A stretch of 64,000 bases of DNA, taken from NCBI GenBank assembly GCA_030374765.1, contig JARGXX010000068.1, positions 2,852,001 through 2,916,000 on the forward strand. The letters are read 5' to 3'. Source of the DNA: Agarophyton chilense. Taxonomy: Eukaryota; Rhodophyta; Florideophyceae; Gracilariales; Gracilariaceae. Below the pieces are notes generated by a model, which was not told where the DNA came from, made no database searches, and saw only the letters and a program-made list of their open reading frames with translations. Shown here piece after piece: positions 52,468 to 64,000 of this stretch. The first letter of the stretch is position 1. The number at the start of each line of letters is the position of its first letter. The translations under genes and the position numbers were made by a program.

Positions 52468-55400
52468 GTATCAACTCAAAAAATCAAAAGTCTTTTGGCC
52501 GTGCGGAGAGTCCAAATCGGCCATTTTCAGAGCCTGAAACGGCTTCGTTTCTGAGATATCAGCCAGGACATTTTTTGCGTTTTTGATTCCATACGGAGTG
52601 GTAATTTCCGCGTCGGATTTTTTTGATTATCCTTGCAGGTAACCGCTCGGTCCGGCGTGGAGCGCAGCGCGTATACGCTTGCCACGGTTATGCAGGCGGG
52701 CACCGCGGGGGCAGGCGGGCACCAGGTGGCGTGTTGTAATCGGTGTACGCGTGTTGTCCGGCCCCCTGCGGGCCGCGGTGCCGGAGTTACCGAGTATACA
52801 AGAGTGTTTGTCGCTGTGGTGGTGGTCGATGTCCATGCCTGGTTGTGTTGGGGTGCGGTGCTGACGGAGTCGCACGGAGTCACTCCTTCCTTCTTTTTGC
52901 CGCGCGATGGCTCCAAACACGCTGTTGACTACCGTTCGGAGGTGATGTACAGTATTCGGCCGGAGGCCATGTCCAATTTCGGAATTTCCCCGGTTGTTCG
53001 GCACTGCTGACGGAGTCGCACGGAATCACAACACACTCTGGTGGGTGTCGATCGGAGGTGAACTGCGATGTTCGGCCGGAGGCCATGTCCGATTTCGGAA
53101 TGCCTCCTGTCGTTCGGCTTGTATTACCCCCCTTTTTAGATGCTACGGCTCCGCCCGGCGTAGAGTTCTATGCCGTTTGGGATTGGCGCTTCCAATATCG
53201 GCTAATAAAGTGTTGCAGAAGATTGTTGGGAGGTTCCCAAGAGTCTTCCGCAGCACTGCAACCGTACCAGCGTACGCGATAAACAAGGCCGTGCGGAGGG
53301 TCGTCGGCCATCCCATGGTCAAGGATTCGCTCGACAATTCCAATGCTGTCCGATTGGGTAGAGTTAGAGTTGGCCGAATCGGGTTGTGAAGGCTCCGTTC
53401 GGTGATTATTTCCAGCGGAGGGCGAGGTAGTGTTTGTCACGGGTTCCTCGGCGAACGGGCCATCCGGATCAAAAGTTACCGTACGGGCGCGTTCTATGGT
53501 GACCGGGGCCGGTTGTGTCCGAACGGGGATGCAAGTGACGCGGTCGATGCTGACAGTATCGTGAATCCCGTCAACATCGATCGTGACTGTGCTGTCCGTC
53601 ACGGAGATGTCTTTGTAGGGCCCCGCCGTCCTTGGCAACAGTTTGCGCGAGGTACGTTCGTGCTCTTCGAGCACGATACCGGTCGGCGTTGTCGTAGGGC
53701 TGTCGAGGAAAACCTCATCCCCGGCCGCAAATGACTCCAACTTCGGCCCAGCTTTATCAAAGTCCTCCTTATAACGGCGCTGCGCGTTCGTCAGTCGATT
53801 CCGTGCGGATTGAAGCGTCGCCTTAATCAGGCGCAATGTGTAACGCTTCATCTGCCCCGGCGTAGGTGGGGCCGGTGTGGCAGGATCCGTAGCGGAGCTA
53901 GGCTCGTCGAGCACCACGTTCGGAGGTACTCGGGTAAGAGTAAGGTCGAACGGCGTTGTGCCCGTACTCCGGTGAATCTGTAGATTGTAACCGTACGTAC
54001 GTGGTTTCACGTACGCGCGCCCGTTAGACTGGTGATCCGCAACTTAGTGCCTTAGCCGCTGAACCAGCGTCCTATTAAACCGTTCGTATGGACCATTGGT
54101 CTGCGAGTGGTACGCCGTCGTCGTGACGTGTTTCATGCCTAACGCCCGGCAAATCTCCTCGAAGAACTTTGAGACAAACTGAGGTCCGTTATCGGTGAGC
54201 AAGTAGTTGGGAATTCCGTACGGGTAAGCCCAATTGTCTAGGAACGTCCTGGAAACCAACGGGGCGGTTGTGGACCGTAGCGGAACTGCTCCGCAAAGCT
54301 TTGTGAACCGGTCGGTGATGAAGAGGATGTACTCACTTCCAGTGACTGACTTCGGAAATGGACCGACAATGTCCATTGCCACGAACTCAATTGGCCCCGC
54401 AGCTGGAAAGAGCTTACGCCGCTTCTGTGAACTGTTTTGTGTGCCGCGCATTGCAGCGCACGAGCGGCAACCCCGAGCGGTTTGATAAACATCATTAGCC
54501 ATCTGCGGCCAGTAGAAGTCCCTTTGGAGAGTGTTATACATTCGAGTCCCGCCCGGGTGTCCTTCCAGGCGCGGGTAATGCGAAAGATAGAGGACGCGCG
54601 GAACCAGCGAGCGGGTTACCACCTTCTGTAGGGCTCCGTCCAGCGGGGAGCGACGGATGAGAACTCCGTAAATGTTGATGTCGAAGAGGGTAATCCCGTT
54701 ACCCACGTCCTTCCGCACGAACTTGCAGTACTCGTCCTCCGCCTGCGCGCGGATGAGCTCTTCCAAAATGATCGGTCGAACGTTCGTCTCCTCCTCAACG
54801 ATGGCCATGACCTCTGGGCAGCCTATCGGGTTCTGACTATCCTGCCAGTCAAGGACAGTTTCTGTCTTGACTTCACCGTCAACGGTGATGTCCGCGACGA
54901 GGTCGTCGTTCTCTTCCGCGCGGTCTGCAAGAAGTAGGCATGGGACCTCCTCGTCCAGGGAAGTGGTGTCTTTTCCGTTCGTCTGGATTCGCAACAGCGC
55001 GTCAGCGGCCTGGAGTTTTATGCCCGGCCGGTGGACTATGTCGAAGTCACACTCCATGAGACGAAGTCGCCAGCGAGCTAGCCGTCCGGATGCGGCCGCC
55101 AGGTTGAGTATCCACCTCATGCGTGGTGGTCCGTACGTAGAGTAAAGCGGGCTTCCCCGAGATACGGTCGGAGATGCAGTATTGCCCACACGACAGCTAG
55201 GCATTCCCGTTCGGTTGTGGAATATGACCGCTCGGCTTTATTCAGCGAGCGGCTCCAGTATCCGATCGGAAGTAAACCACCGTCTGGTTGCTTTTGTAGT
55301 AAAACGCAACTGACCTGCTTGTCGCAGGCGTCGGTGTCCAGGACGTACGGCATATCTTGACGCGGGGTGGCCAGAATTGGGGGTCGTATTAACCGTTGGC

Positions 55401-58400
55401 GGAGTTTCTCAAAGGCCTCGTGTTCCATATCGGTCAGGGCCTCGAAGTTGAACGGTTGGTTCTTTTCGAGCTTGCGGTTCAACGGGGCCGCAATTCGGTC
55501 AAAGCTTTCAACAAAACGTCGGAAGACGTTGCACAGTCCCAAGAAAAAACGGAGTTCGGTTTGGTTAGTTGGGGGTTTAGCCGCTCGGATAGCGTCCTGG
55601 GTCCTTGTGCAGACCTGCAGCTTGCCCGGACGGATAACGTGACCCAGATAATCGACAGTACCGCTGAAGAATTGGCACTTATCCAAACGGAGAGTGATAC
55701 TGGCTGATCGGAGTGATGAAAGAATGGCCCGAACATGGTCGAAATGCTTCGAAACCGTGCGGGAGTAGATGATAACGTCATCAAGATAGACCAAAGCGTA
55801 TTGCCACTTGACGCGGGACAGTATGATGTCCAAGGCCCGTTGAAATGTGGAGGGGGCGTTCTTCAAACCGATTGGCATTCGAACATACCTGTACAGTCCC
55901 ATATGGGACGTGAAAGTCATTTTATCCCGGTCGGCTTCATCCACTTCGGTCTGCCCATACCCGCTGTTCGCGTCCAAGGTGGAGAATTTTTTCGCTTCTC
56001 CAAGAGAATCGATGCATTCGTCCATTCTCGGTAGTGGATAAGTATCCCGAACGGTGACCGCGTTTAGTCGGCGGTAGTCGACACAGAAGCGTAGACTGCC
56101 GTCTTTCTTCTGAGCGAACACGACCGGACTCGCCCATTCGGCCGAGGATGGCTCAATTACGCCAAGCTCCAACTGCTTGGTGACCTCCTTACGTTCCAGT
56201 TCGCGATGCGACGGACCCGCACGGTATGGCATCTGGTGATCGGCTTCGTACCAGGTTCCGATTGGATCCTGTGCTTTGCTGCCGCGATACGGCCTAGATG
56301 GCCGTTCCACATGTCCCGAAATGGTTTGAGGAGTTCGATGACCCTTTCCCGTTCGGACTCGAATTCGGGAGACAACTGGACCTTTGCGATCCAGTCGTCC
56401 TCTGCATCAGGCGTTGGCTCCTGTCCGGTGGGCTTCGATACATCCGAAACGGAAAGAGATGCGTCATTGGGGCCCTACTCCTTAGTTTCGTCGCTCTGAG
56501 ACGGAAAGTCGGGTGTTATTAATGCGACGGGGGAAGGCAACGCCAGGCCGATGATTTTGCCTTTGTGAAGGCGTACCGGGCGGTCGGAAAAGTTATCCAC
56601 CTGAACGTAGAAGGCCACGCCAAGTCGGATTTCCAGTACCCCGTTAGCCAAGAGGGTTAATTCCTCTTTATGAGCCGAGCGATGATGTCCTTGGATAAAC
56701 ATGAGGCCAGCGGCCCGGGAGGTTACCAGTACATGAGATTTCGACATCGGTGGTTAAGAAACCGGACGGGAAACACGAATCTTGTTCGACGGAGTCTCCC
56801 GAACGGTATTTGGGGCAGGTCGCATGGGTTGCCCGGACGGTGTTGAGCTTTGCCCGGACTCGGATTGAATCGCGACATGGGGCGAGTGGCGTAGTACAAC
56901 AATTCGTTTCGGAAGATGTATCGCCAAAACGTACTTGTCTATGAAAGACGTGCCGAGTATGTAGCTGGCAGCCAGATTGCTGGCTACAATAAACTGAACC
57001 CGGATGGTCAACGCGCCAAGCTGGCCAAGGAAGGGTACGACCCCCAATATGTCCATTCGGTTGCGGGACGCATCCGTAATGTTATCTACCGACCGGGGTT
57101 GCGAGTGTCCTCGCCAGTGCGGAGGAAGGTGCCGCTCGTGGATGAGGTTCGAGCCCGCGCCAGTGTCCAGTACACCTGTAAGTGGAAACATTACCGATCG
57201 GGAGAAGCCGACGGAGAAATTCACTTTATAGTGCAAACTGTTTAACAACATTACTGGCGCGGCCGGATCGGTTTCATCCAAAGCGTCCACAGGGTATTGC
57301 TCCACCAGGTCGGAGGTCGTACCCGTGTAATCCGCCTCGTTGAGGCTTTCCGGCCTAGGAGAGTCGTGCGCCTCTACAAGCTCTCCTCGGCGTTTTTCTG
57401 TTCCGGAACGGGCTGAGCTAGGGGTTCGTTCTTCATGACCATAACCGGTCGGGGTGAGCTAGCGCGGAATGGGGTAGCCAGTGCGGGGGGGCCCGAGCGG
57501 ACGCCAGTAGAAACCCGAGCGGATCCATTAGGACCGTCACGGTTGAAGTGTCCCTCTTTAAGACGGAATTGGTAATTTTTCTCCCGTGCGGCAAGTTAGG
57601 CTTCCCGGACGTCCGGAGGTACCATCTGACAGCAGTTGGGTTCCCGCAAGAGAAAAATCCGGCACGGACGGTTCATGAATCGTCCGGGAGGCGCTGTACC
57701 AACCGGAGGCGTCCGAAGGAATCCTGGGGTCATAGCTTGTGCCGTACCGTAAGTGCCCGAGTTGAAAAATGTTGACGAGGACGGTGTCGTCGGGGCCGAT
57801 GGGGCGGATCTTCCACGCCCAAAGGCGAGAATGGCTTCGCCATTTTCCGAGTCGGTATCAAAAGAATCCGTCGGGGTTCCCACGCTCAAGACTTTCCGTG
57901 CGGAACTTCGGAGAGTGATCAGCTTCGTGCCGGACGTCGTCTCGGTCCGGACGGACTGGCGTCTAGCCGAGCGGTGGGTATCCCCGTAGGACTCGGCGTA
58001 TCGGGCAAGTGCGTCGTATCCGATGTGCGGATGAGACGTGAATTAATTTCTCACATTCGCCTGGATGGCAGGAAGCAATCCCTCCACGAAGATAGACTTC
58101 AACCTCCGATCGGAAAAGACATTGCCGCAACGGAGGGCCTTCGTCCACAACTTCTGGGAGTATTCCGTTTCGGACATCCCAGAGGACTGGTGGTACAGAA
58201 TAACCTCCGAGTAGGCGTCGGCAATAACTTCATCCGTAGCGTACGTAGTCAACAGAAAGTTGACTACTTCCGAGTACGTACGGAGCATTTCGCTGCGCCG
58301 CACGTCAACGGTGCCCATTTCTCCCAAGAGGCGAGACTGGATCAACACGTAAGCCGGTCCGGTCAGGTAGAATTGGAAGCACCAAAGTGCTGCTCCCTCG

Positions 58401-59599
58401 GACAGTCCGTCGTGGTTGCAGGCGGTTTTAAACCGCTGCAAAAAGTTCAGAACTGAAATAGCATCAGCTCCGGAAAAGGATTGTTCCTTCATCTGGACAT
58501 TCAACTTCTTGTGGTAGCGCGCGATTTTCCGCGCTACTTCGAGTTGTACTTCCGAATACGGTCGTTGAGCTGGTACGTACGGTAGTCCACCAACTTGGTG
58601 AAAAGTTCGTTCAGGAGCTTGATTCGCCTGGGTGCAGATTTCTCCGAACGGGAACGGTAACGATCGGATCGTCTTTTGCGACCAGAACTGTCTGAGTCAG
58701 AGTCACTGTTAGTACGGGAAACGGAATTCGAACTATCCAAGTGGTCAGAATCAGTGTCCGAATCGGAGTTAGAGTCAGCCCTACCGCCCTTCTTACGGCG
58801 GCCTCTTCCCACGTCATCAGAGGAAGAGTCGTCTGAATCTCCGTTCGGATCATCTCGGTGTGAATTAAACGGACGGACTGGAACCATGGGGGCACTCTGT
58901 TGTCCCCCTGCATGTTGTTCCAGAATCCGTTCGGGTTCGTGATCTGGGGCTACGTCCGGGCGGCCCATTGAAAACTTTGGGAGGGGTGGCAACGTCGCCG
59001 TTGCCATATAAACTGCCGGTCGGTCTTCCTTCTTTCCTTTTCCAAACCCGATCGGTGTCAATTGCTGCGGCACCTCCTTGACGGTCTCGCGGACCATCGG
59101 GGAGATGATTTCGGAGAGCAACTCCGGTAGGCGCTCGTGCAGATAGCCCTTAACCCGAACGGGAACACGGGACTCGATCTCGGTCTTGACCTTATAGTGC
59201 CAATACAGTTCGAGTTCCTTCCACAGTTCTGTAAGCGTCCGCGGAGGGCTATTCTGAGGATCCTGTCCGATCGGAACGGGGGACTGCTGGGCAGTCCCTG
59301 CGGCGGCCGAACTCACTGGGGGGCTTTCGTACAGTGCGGATGAGGAGGCGGAAGGCCCAGGGGGCCTCGAGGTTTTCGGACGAGAACCTCGGGGTTCTCC
59401 AGGCGGAATTCCAGGGCAGGTGCAGTGCTGCGGGTGCTGCAGCGGCCATCTCAGGTGGTACCCGTAGCGATCTGCAGGGGTGGCTCGCCGGACGGAGCCA
59501 ATTCTTTTTTGACATCAACCCGTGCGGTCGACTCCAGGTTTGCGTCGAGAGACTGCATCGCGTGACTCCTTTCCAGATCTGATCTAACCCGTTCGGTAA

Positions 59600-59631
59600 A
59601 CAAGAATCCCACTTATAAGTCGGGAGATCAA
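59600..59631 (-). promoter_or_regulatory. Candidate primer-binding site of Gypsy B
   Basis: Just inside the 5' LTR the minus strand reads TTGATCTCCCGACTT. The core TCTCCCGACTT equals that of family A at the same distance from the LTR, which supports a shared primer tRNA. Confidence 0.4.
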
Positions 59632-60194
59632 TGTGAGATAGCGCCGAAAGGCATGTAAGTTTTTTAGAGGCCCGACCCGTGCGGAGTCCGTAAGCGGGGC
59701 GTGCGTGTTACACGAGGCTGGTCGAGGAACGGTGACGCGTGGAGACGAGCGCCGGCACCGGGTGGTCGTAAAGAGACTGGGCGGTTGGGAACGTCAGGCG
59801 CGATCGAGGTACGCGCGAAGAGTCCAAACGGCTTGTAAACTTGTAGATATCCCGTACGGAGTAACGCTTCAGGTCTTCTATAGAAGCGATACTTGGATTG
59901 GGACGGTGGTGTTTACCCTTTACTGTTTGGAGGGTGGCGGGGAGCGGAGGTGCATAAGAAGTGTGCACCTCCCAGCTGCAATCCGCATTACAGTCCGTAG
60001 TGGCGCCTGTACCCACGTGGCAAAAATATCACGAGGTGGGGTGCGCCAACTATCTACAACTATGCTACGTGGTAACCTACTGTACATGTCCGTCCGGCGT
60101 GCCATCTTCGCACACATGTGCAACCAGGCCACTTGCAATCATTCCTGACTACGCCCTTCTTACCTGAGAACCCGCTCTGATCCATTATACTACA
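59632..60194 (-). repeat. 5' LTR of Gypsy B
   Basis: 563 bp, from TGTGAGATAG to ATACTACA, followed by the TTCAT duplication. Contains CCGNNCGG at 59677, 59852 and 60090. Confidence 0.95.
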
Positions 60195-60199
60195 TTCAT

Positions 60200-61465
60200 A
60201 GACGTCCAGATCCTCCAAAACGGAGCTGAAACGCATTACTTCTCAATAGTTACTAATATGTGATTCTGGGTTACTCTAATCGCTGCTATTGGCGTCTACA
60301 GCAGCACACTCAACAATAAAAATATAACAACTAGACTTTTTCTTCAAATGCGCCATTATGGCTTTCAAAGCTAGCGGTGAAGTACAGAGTGCAGATCCTG
60401 TTGGCACTTCATAAACTTGTGTTCCAGCAATTCTGAAACACTTTACGCATTACGAGACCAACAACTGCGTTGTATATTGTGTAGATGTGTTATTTACGCG
60501 GAACGTCCCGTATTGAACGAGTTTTGTAATATTTAACATAATATACCCTTTGGGCCGCAGTAAACATGAGCATTTGAATATGCAACTAAAAACCATCAGT
60601 TTCAGCATTTAGAATAACGTCCATGTTTCGAGGAAGTGACGATTAACCCTCCTCTGTCCTTTGCAACATCGAGAGGTGCTGTATCTTCGCCATCTGCAGA
60701 ACCGGGCCTTTCCGCTTCATCACCAAAATCAGATAAGATATTCACAAGCTTTTTGCACTTCCTCTACTATTAAATACTATTTAAAATCGTACAAAATCAC
60801 TTTCTTAATCTTTGAATTCCTCTCTACCGCAATGGCACGCAAACGAATTCTAAACAGATCTTTTGTCATACAATCATCTCTGGGGTATGCTAATGTCTTG
60901 TCTCGGGAGAGTGGTGACGCTCAACCGTAGGGAGCGTGGTGACGCTCAACCTTAGAAGGTAGACGGAATAAACCTCGATGGTAACAGGGCACCGTGAAAA
61001 CCCGCAGAGGCAAACGGCGGGGCGACTAGCCTATTCCGTGTAGGTCAACGATGGTAGGCGTCGACGCGCGGGAAAGACTGTGTGGTAGTTGAGAAACGAT
61101 AAACCAAAAGGTATAGTCGTGACCCAAGTGGTGCCTGACTTTATCAGATTAGGATGGGGGAGGTTCAGTTCCCTATACGCAGTGGACTGCACTCTCCAGA
61201 TCACCTGGGAGGTGTCAGCAAGGCACAGTCTCTGACCTAGTGTCAGAGACCTGGCCAACACTGGCTACAGTGCCAGGTGGCCACTCCACTACTGAACTAA
61301 AATAAATATAATTACAATTACTATTACTTACAATTACTCAACCAGAAGATACATGTCAACACTACACGTGGCTGACAACACCTAGATGGTAGCTCGCCCG
61401 GAGCTGCGTGGCCGATGATCCCTCGCATCCATCACCTACAAAGTCAGTGTAGTATATCGACAACC
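60200..61465. other. Non-coding stretch between Gypsy B and the Copia relic
   Basis: AT-rich at first (60200-60840), then mixed. An imperfect 24-bp tandem repeat lies at about 60906-60953 (both copies end GGTGACGCTCAACC). The part from about 61000 may be decayed Copia sequence but I find no motif to prove it. No gene. Confidence 0.5.
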
Positions 61466-62830
61466 TCAAAGGTCAGAGCTTCTGCCACTATACGACAATG
61501 TAGAAGTGAATAACACCATAAAGTACACGCTAAGGACACCAACAGATAGAATGTTGGCCCCGAAAGCCGGTCGGTGGTAGGCTTCAATGACTGTACCATT
61601 GTTGAGAGGTATCCATACCTGTCCTATCCCGACAAGACGAGCAGTGCCGGAGGCAGCTTTTACGAGCTCAATGTCTTTGTGCTCGTAGCAGATAAAAGAC
61701 TTACGCAAATGGAAGAAGGGGTGGGTTGCGCCAGAGTCGATGTAGGCCGAATCGACTTTATTCTGCGACCGTAACGCGATGTTACTACTGTACTTTGCAA
61801 AATTGCAGTTGTATGGAGATGAAGGCGGAGGATAATCATCCTTTTGCGCCACGTATGATCGGGGGTTGAAGTTTTTACCTACATTTCCATTCCCTCTTAG
61901 TGCAAAGCGTGAGATCCAGTTCGACTGACGTTTTTTACCTTGGTTGTATTGTGGTCGGTACTGCGAGTTACCGCCAACACTATTATTCGAACTATTTTGT
62001 TGACGGTCAGATTTACCGGAAGTATGTTTGTCGTTGTATAATTTTCGTTTGGAGCTGTTTCGAGCGTAGTGACCGCGACGACCGCAATAGTAGCAGTTGT
62101 TGTCGCCGCGATCCCTGTTGGAAGATGATTTGTTTCGCCAGGTACGTCGTCTGCGTCAAATTTTTCTTGCCTTGTATGCCTTAGGTTGTGTTAAAGACGA
62201 GGATGTAATGGTGGAAGATTGTTCCGGGTTGTTCGGGTTCTAACGGCGAGCCACTTTGGCTTCGACAGCATTTAAGATGGAGTCGAAGCCGGCTTCTGGG
62301 AGGTTGGACATCATCTTCAAAGGGGCGAAAGAGTTTGGAAGACTTCGGATGAGCTTTGAAACTTTTTCTTTGTCCGAAAGCTCTTTACCAAAGGTTGCAA
62401 GTTCCCCAACAATTTCCAAGAACTTAGACACATGCTCGTTCCAGTCTTCACTATCTCTGAAAACGAGAGTTTCTAAGCGATGACGGATGTTCTGAACTGC
62501 TCGTGTATTGGATGTGGTGTACACTCGTTTCAGTTCATCCAAAAAGTCCTTGGCCGTTTTGTCGTCGTCGTCCGTAAAAGTACGGACGAGAGCAAGAGCG
62601 GAATCACCGAGGCATAATATGATGGTAGTCTTGGCTTTCATGGAGTTCTCGAACAAAGATCTCATTGCACGGTTAGTGAGAATGAATTCTTCGGGGCTAG
62701 GATCTAAACCGCTGAGAAAAACGCCTTCCCGGCGAAGATACGCTAGAAGACGACGGCGCCATAGAATGTAGTCCGTGGGAACCTTGAGCTTCGGTGGCTT
62801 TCCACGGAGAGCCTCTTGAGCACCCTGCAT
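61466..62830 (-). mobile_element. Copia-type retrotransposon relic (gag and protease)
   Basis: The minus strand from 62830 encodes a Copia gag of the UBN2/DUF4219 kind (WRRRLLAYLRREGVF, then DFLDELKRVYTTSNTRAVQN and LIRSLPNSFAPLKMM). Cys/His-rich zinc-knuckle sequence lies around 62.1 kb. A Copia protease core DSGATHPFFH and ILSVGVL end the readable part near 61.5 kb. Integrase, RT and RNase H are absent. Broken and truncated. LTRs were not resolved. Just upstream (62880-62945) two imperfect copies of a CGCTCAAACARGTTGA word occur. Confidence 0.8.
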
Positions 62831-63370
62831 TGCTTGTAGATGTGGATATAAGATTTACCTACTTTAGTTGAAAAGGCGTCCGCAAGGTCAACCTGTTTGA
62901 GCGGGAAAGGAGTCCATGTGATCAACTTGTTTGAGCGAGAGAGGATTCCGCAACTTTTTTAGCAGCAACGATATCTTCTTCTTCTTTCACTTCAACTTCT
63001 CCCGTCCCCTACGGGTGGAGGAAGTGATTAAAACTTAAGGTGATGCTAGCCCAACCCAGGGAACTAGGCGATCGATGCAGTACAGGTCCTTGCAATTAAG
63101 AAGCTAACCCTGCAACACAAAGACCCGACCTTCGAATAATAAAAGTTTTTCTCTACGCTCCAATCATTGTTTGTGACTGAGACTGAACGATGAGACACCC
63201 TATCACCGAAGGTCCGCAGAGCACACCCCAGCAGACCTAGTCATTCAGTGTGATGCATCCCAAGCGGACTATTTCAAGTCCCTAATCGAGTTCCAATCCG
63301 GTTCTCAGCATGACAGTCACAAACTCCCGTCAAATTCCATGCTGCCTCATGTGCCTTTTTTGATTGTGTG
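62831..63370. other. Leader region of the Copia relic up to Gypsy A copy 2
   Basis: 540 bp without a gene. It probably includes the 5' untranslated leader and perhaps the 5' LTR of the Copia relic, but no second LTR copy is visible to define it. It ends where the family A LTR starts. Confidence 0.4.
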
Positions 63371-64000
63371 TGTAGGACAACGCTTGGAGCGGAGACACCA
63401 CGAAGATGTTCGGGATTTTCCTCTCTTGCAAGACACGCCTCAGGCGGAGGAGACGCGTCCCAGCGGAGCACAGAAACAGAGCCACTCTGAACAGGCACGA
63501 CGGAGTCGGGTGTAAGACCGAGGCCAATCCGGCGGGATATACCTAGAATTCTTAGGTGAGCACGGCACAGTCCGGGGTGTGACCAATCCTAGGCGGAGCG
63601 GTACCACGGCGATTGTCGGAAAAGGAGCGAGGAAACACTCGTATGAGGTGGACGATCGGGGTGAGTGGGGCGGCCACTCACGAGAGCTAAAAGGAGAACA
63701 AGAGGAAAACGGGGGCGAAACCCTATACAGGGGCGAGACTACGACAAGTGTAGGCGATTAAACATGAACCCACGTTGGTGGTAGCACTCTGGTCGACAGA
63801 GGGGTGGATGAACTAACGTGCAACGGGCGCTCACGCAGTATGCGGTGAAGACGCGCCGAAGGCGAAGAGTTCAGAGCCAAAACTTTCTCCTTGGGATCTC
63901 TCAAGAGGGTGTTTACTGGAGAGCAGTGCTCAACCTCTTAAGTAGTGTGGCGCGCGGCCCCTGACAGTGGGCGGGCGCCCGAAAATTAGGCACTAAATAG
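63371..64000 (-). mobile_element. Gypsy A copy 2: 3' LTR and internal edge, running off the window
   Basis: The LTR is 63371-63966 (596 bp), the same length as in copy 1 and about 95% identical by eye, in the opposite orientation. The last 34 bases match the sequence just inside the 3' LTR of copy 1 (TATTTAGTG...CGGGCGC...CCCAC), so a longer element continues to the right. It lies next to the Copia relic, as copy 1 lies inside another. Confidence 0.95.

Larger units (their letters stand above)
48606..60199 (-). mobile_element. Gypsy/chromovirus LTR retrotransposon, family B (full length)
   Basis: Bounded by a 5-bp target duplication TTCAT (48606-48610 and 60195-60199). Both LTRs are 563 bp and read TG...CA in the R copy. 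On the minus strand from right to left: 5' LTR (59632-60194), gag (about 59.3-58.0 kb), aspartic protease (DTGAGSN, about 57.3-56.8 kb), reverse transcriptase (VYLDDV, about 56.4-55.5 kb), RNase H (about 55.4-55.0 kb), integrase with HHCC and DDE regions (about 54.8-53.5 kb), chromodomain (about 53.35-53.2 kb), then an antisense open region on the plus strand, and the 3' LTR. It carries an inserted segment related to family A ending at 52467. LTRs differ at about 38 of 563 positions (about 93% identity), so it is older than family A copy 1. Broken in several places. Confidence 0.95.

Noticed and set aside
1-64000. CRISPR arrays, tRNA or rRNA genes
   Set aside because: I saw no regular spacer array and no sequence with proper tRNA boxes and arms; GGTTCGAA-like words occur only inside coding DNA.
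1-64000. The two inverted family A elements as one giant composite mobile unit carrying the gene island
   Set aside because: LTR retrotransposons do not move flanking DNA this way, and ordinary independent insertions explain the arrangement.

Overview
The window looks like nuclear DNA of a photosynthetic eukaryote with a red-lineage plastid, most likely a unicellular red alga (a Porphyridium-like genome is my guess, not proven). Reasons: an Lhcr-type light-harvesting protein with a plastid transit-like leader; eukaryotic housekeeping genes (COG4, 20S proteasome beta2, UTP13, a P4-ATPase); mostly intronless genes, with the few introns very short (about 32 to 92 nt); GC-rich intergenic DNA; and chromovirus-type Gypsy retrotransposons.

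Layout. 1-10589: a nearly complete Gypsy chromovirus (family A, + strand; 5' LTR cut by the window edge), inserted into a Copia relic visible at 10590-11060. 11391-47284: a host gene island of 12 genes: a secreted Kelch-Hint fusion (-), P4-ATPase flippase (-), LHC (+), DUR3 urea symporter (+), hemerythrin-like protein (+), PPR-like protein (-), COG4 (+), proteasome beta2 (-), B-box/CCT CONSTANS-like protein (+), an atypical SDR (+), an AGC kinase with a myristoylation-type N terminus (-) and UTP13 (+). 48606-60199: a second full-length Gypsy chromovirus (family B, - strand, 563-bp LTRs, TTCAT target duplication) carrying an insertion related to family A. 61466-62830: a Copia gag-protease relic (-). 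63371-64000: the 3' LTR and edge of a second family A element in inverted orientation.

How the genes relate. No operon-like logic is visible. The host genes are single transcription units in mixed orientation, several sharing divergent promoter regions (P4-ATPase/LHC, PPR/COG4, AGC kinase/UTP13). LHC and DUR3 serve light capture and nitrogen uptake; COG4 and the flippase serve the Golgi and endomembranes; UTP13 and the proteasome subunit are core housekeeping.

Most striking observations. (1) Family B is saturated with the palindromic motif CCG-NN-CGG: about 75 copies by hand count over about 10.4 kb, in both LTRs, gag, pol and the antisense region, with nearly any spacer dinucleotide. Family A, of the same length, has about 2, and the 38 kb of host DNA has about 2. 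This resembles the dispersed target sites of a sequence-specific factor, comparable in concept to VANDAL/VANC anti-silencing motifs. (2) Both Gypsy families carry a roughly 2-kb antisense open region between integrase and 3' LTR, of no family I recognise. (3) A host gene fuses a signal peptide, Kelch repeats, a Ser/Thr/Glu-rich stalk and a Hedgehog-type Hint domain.
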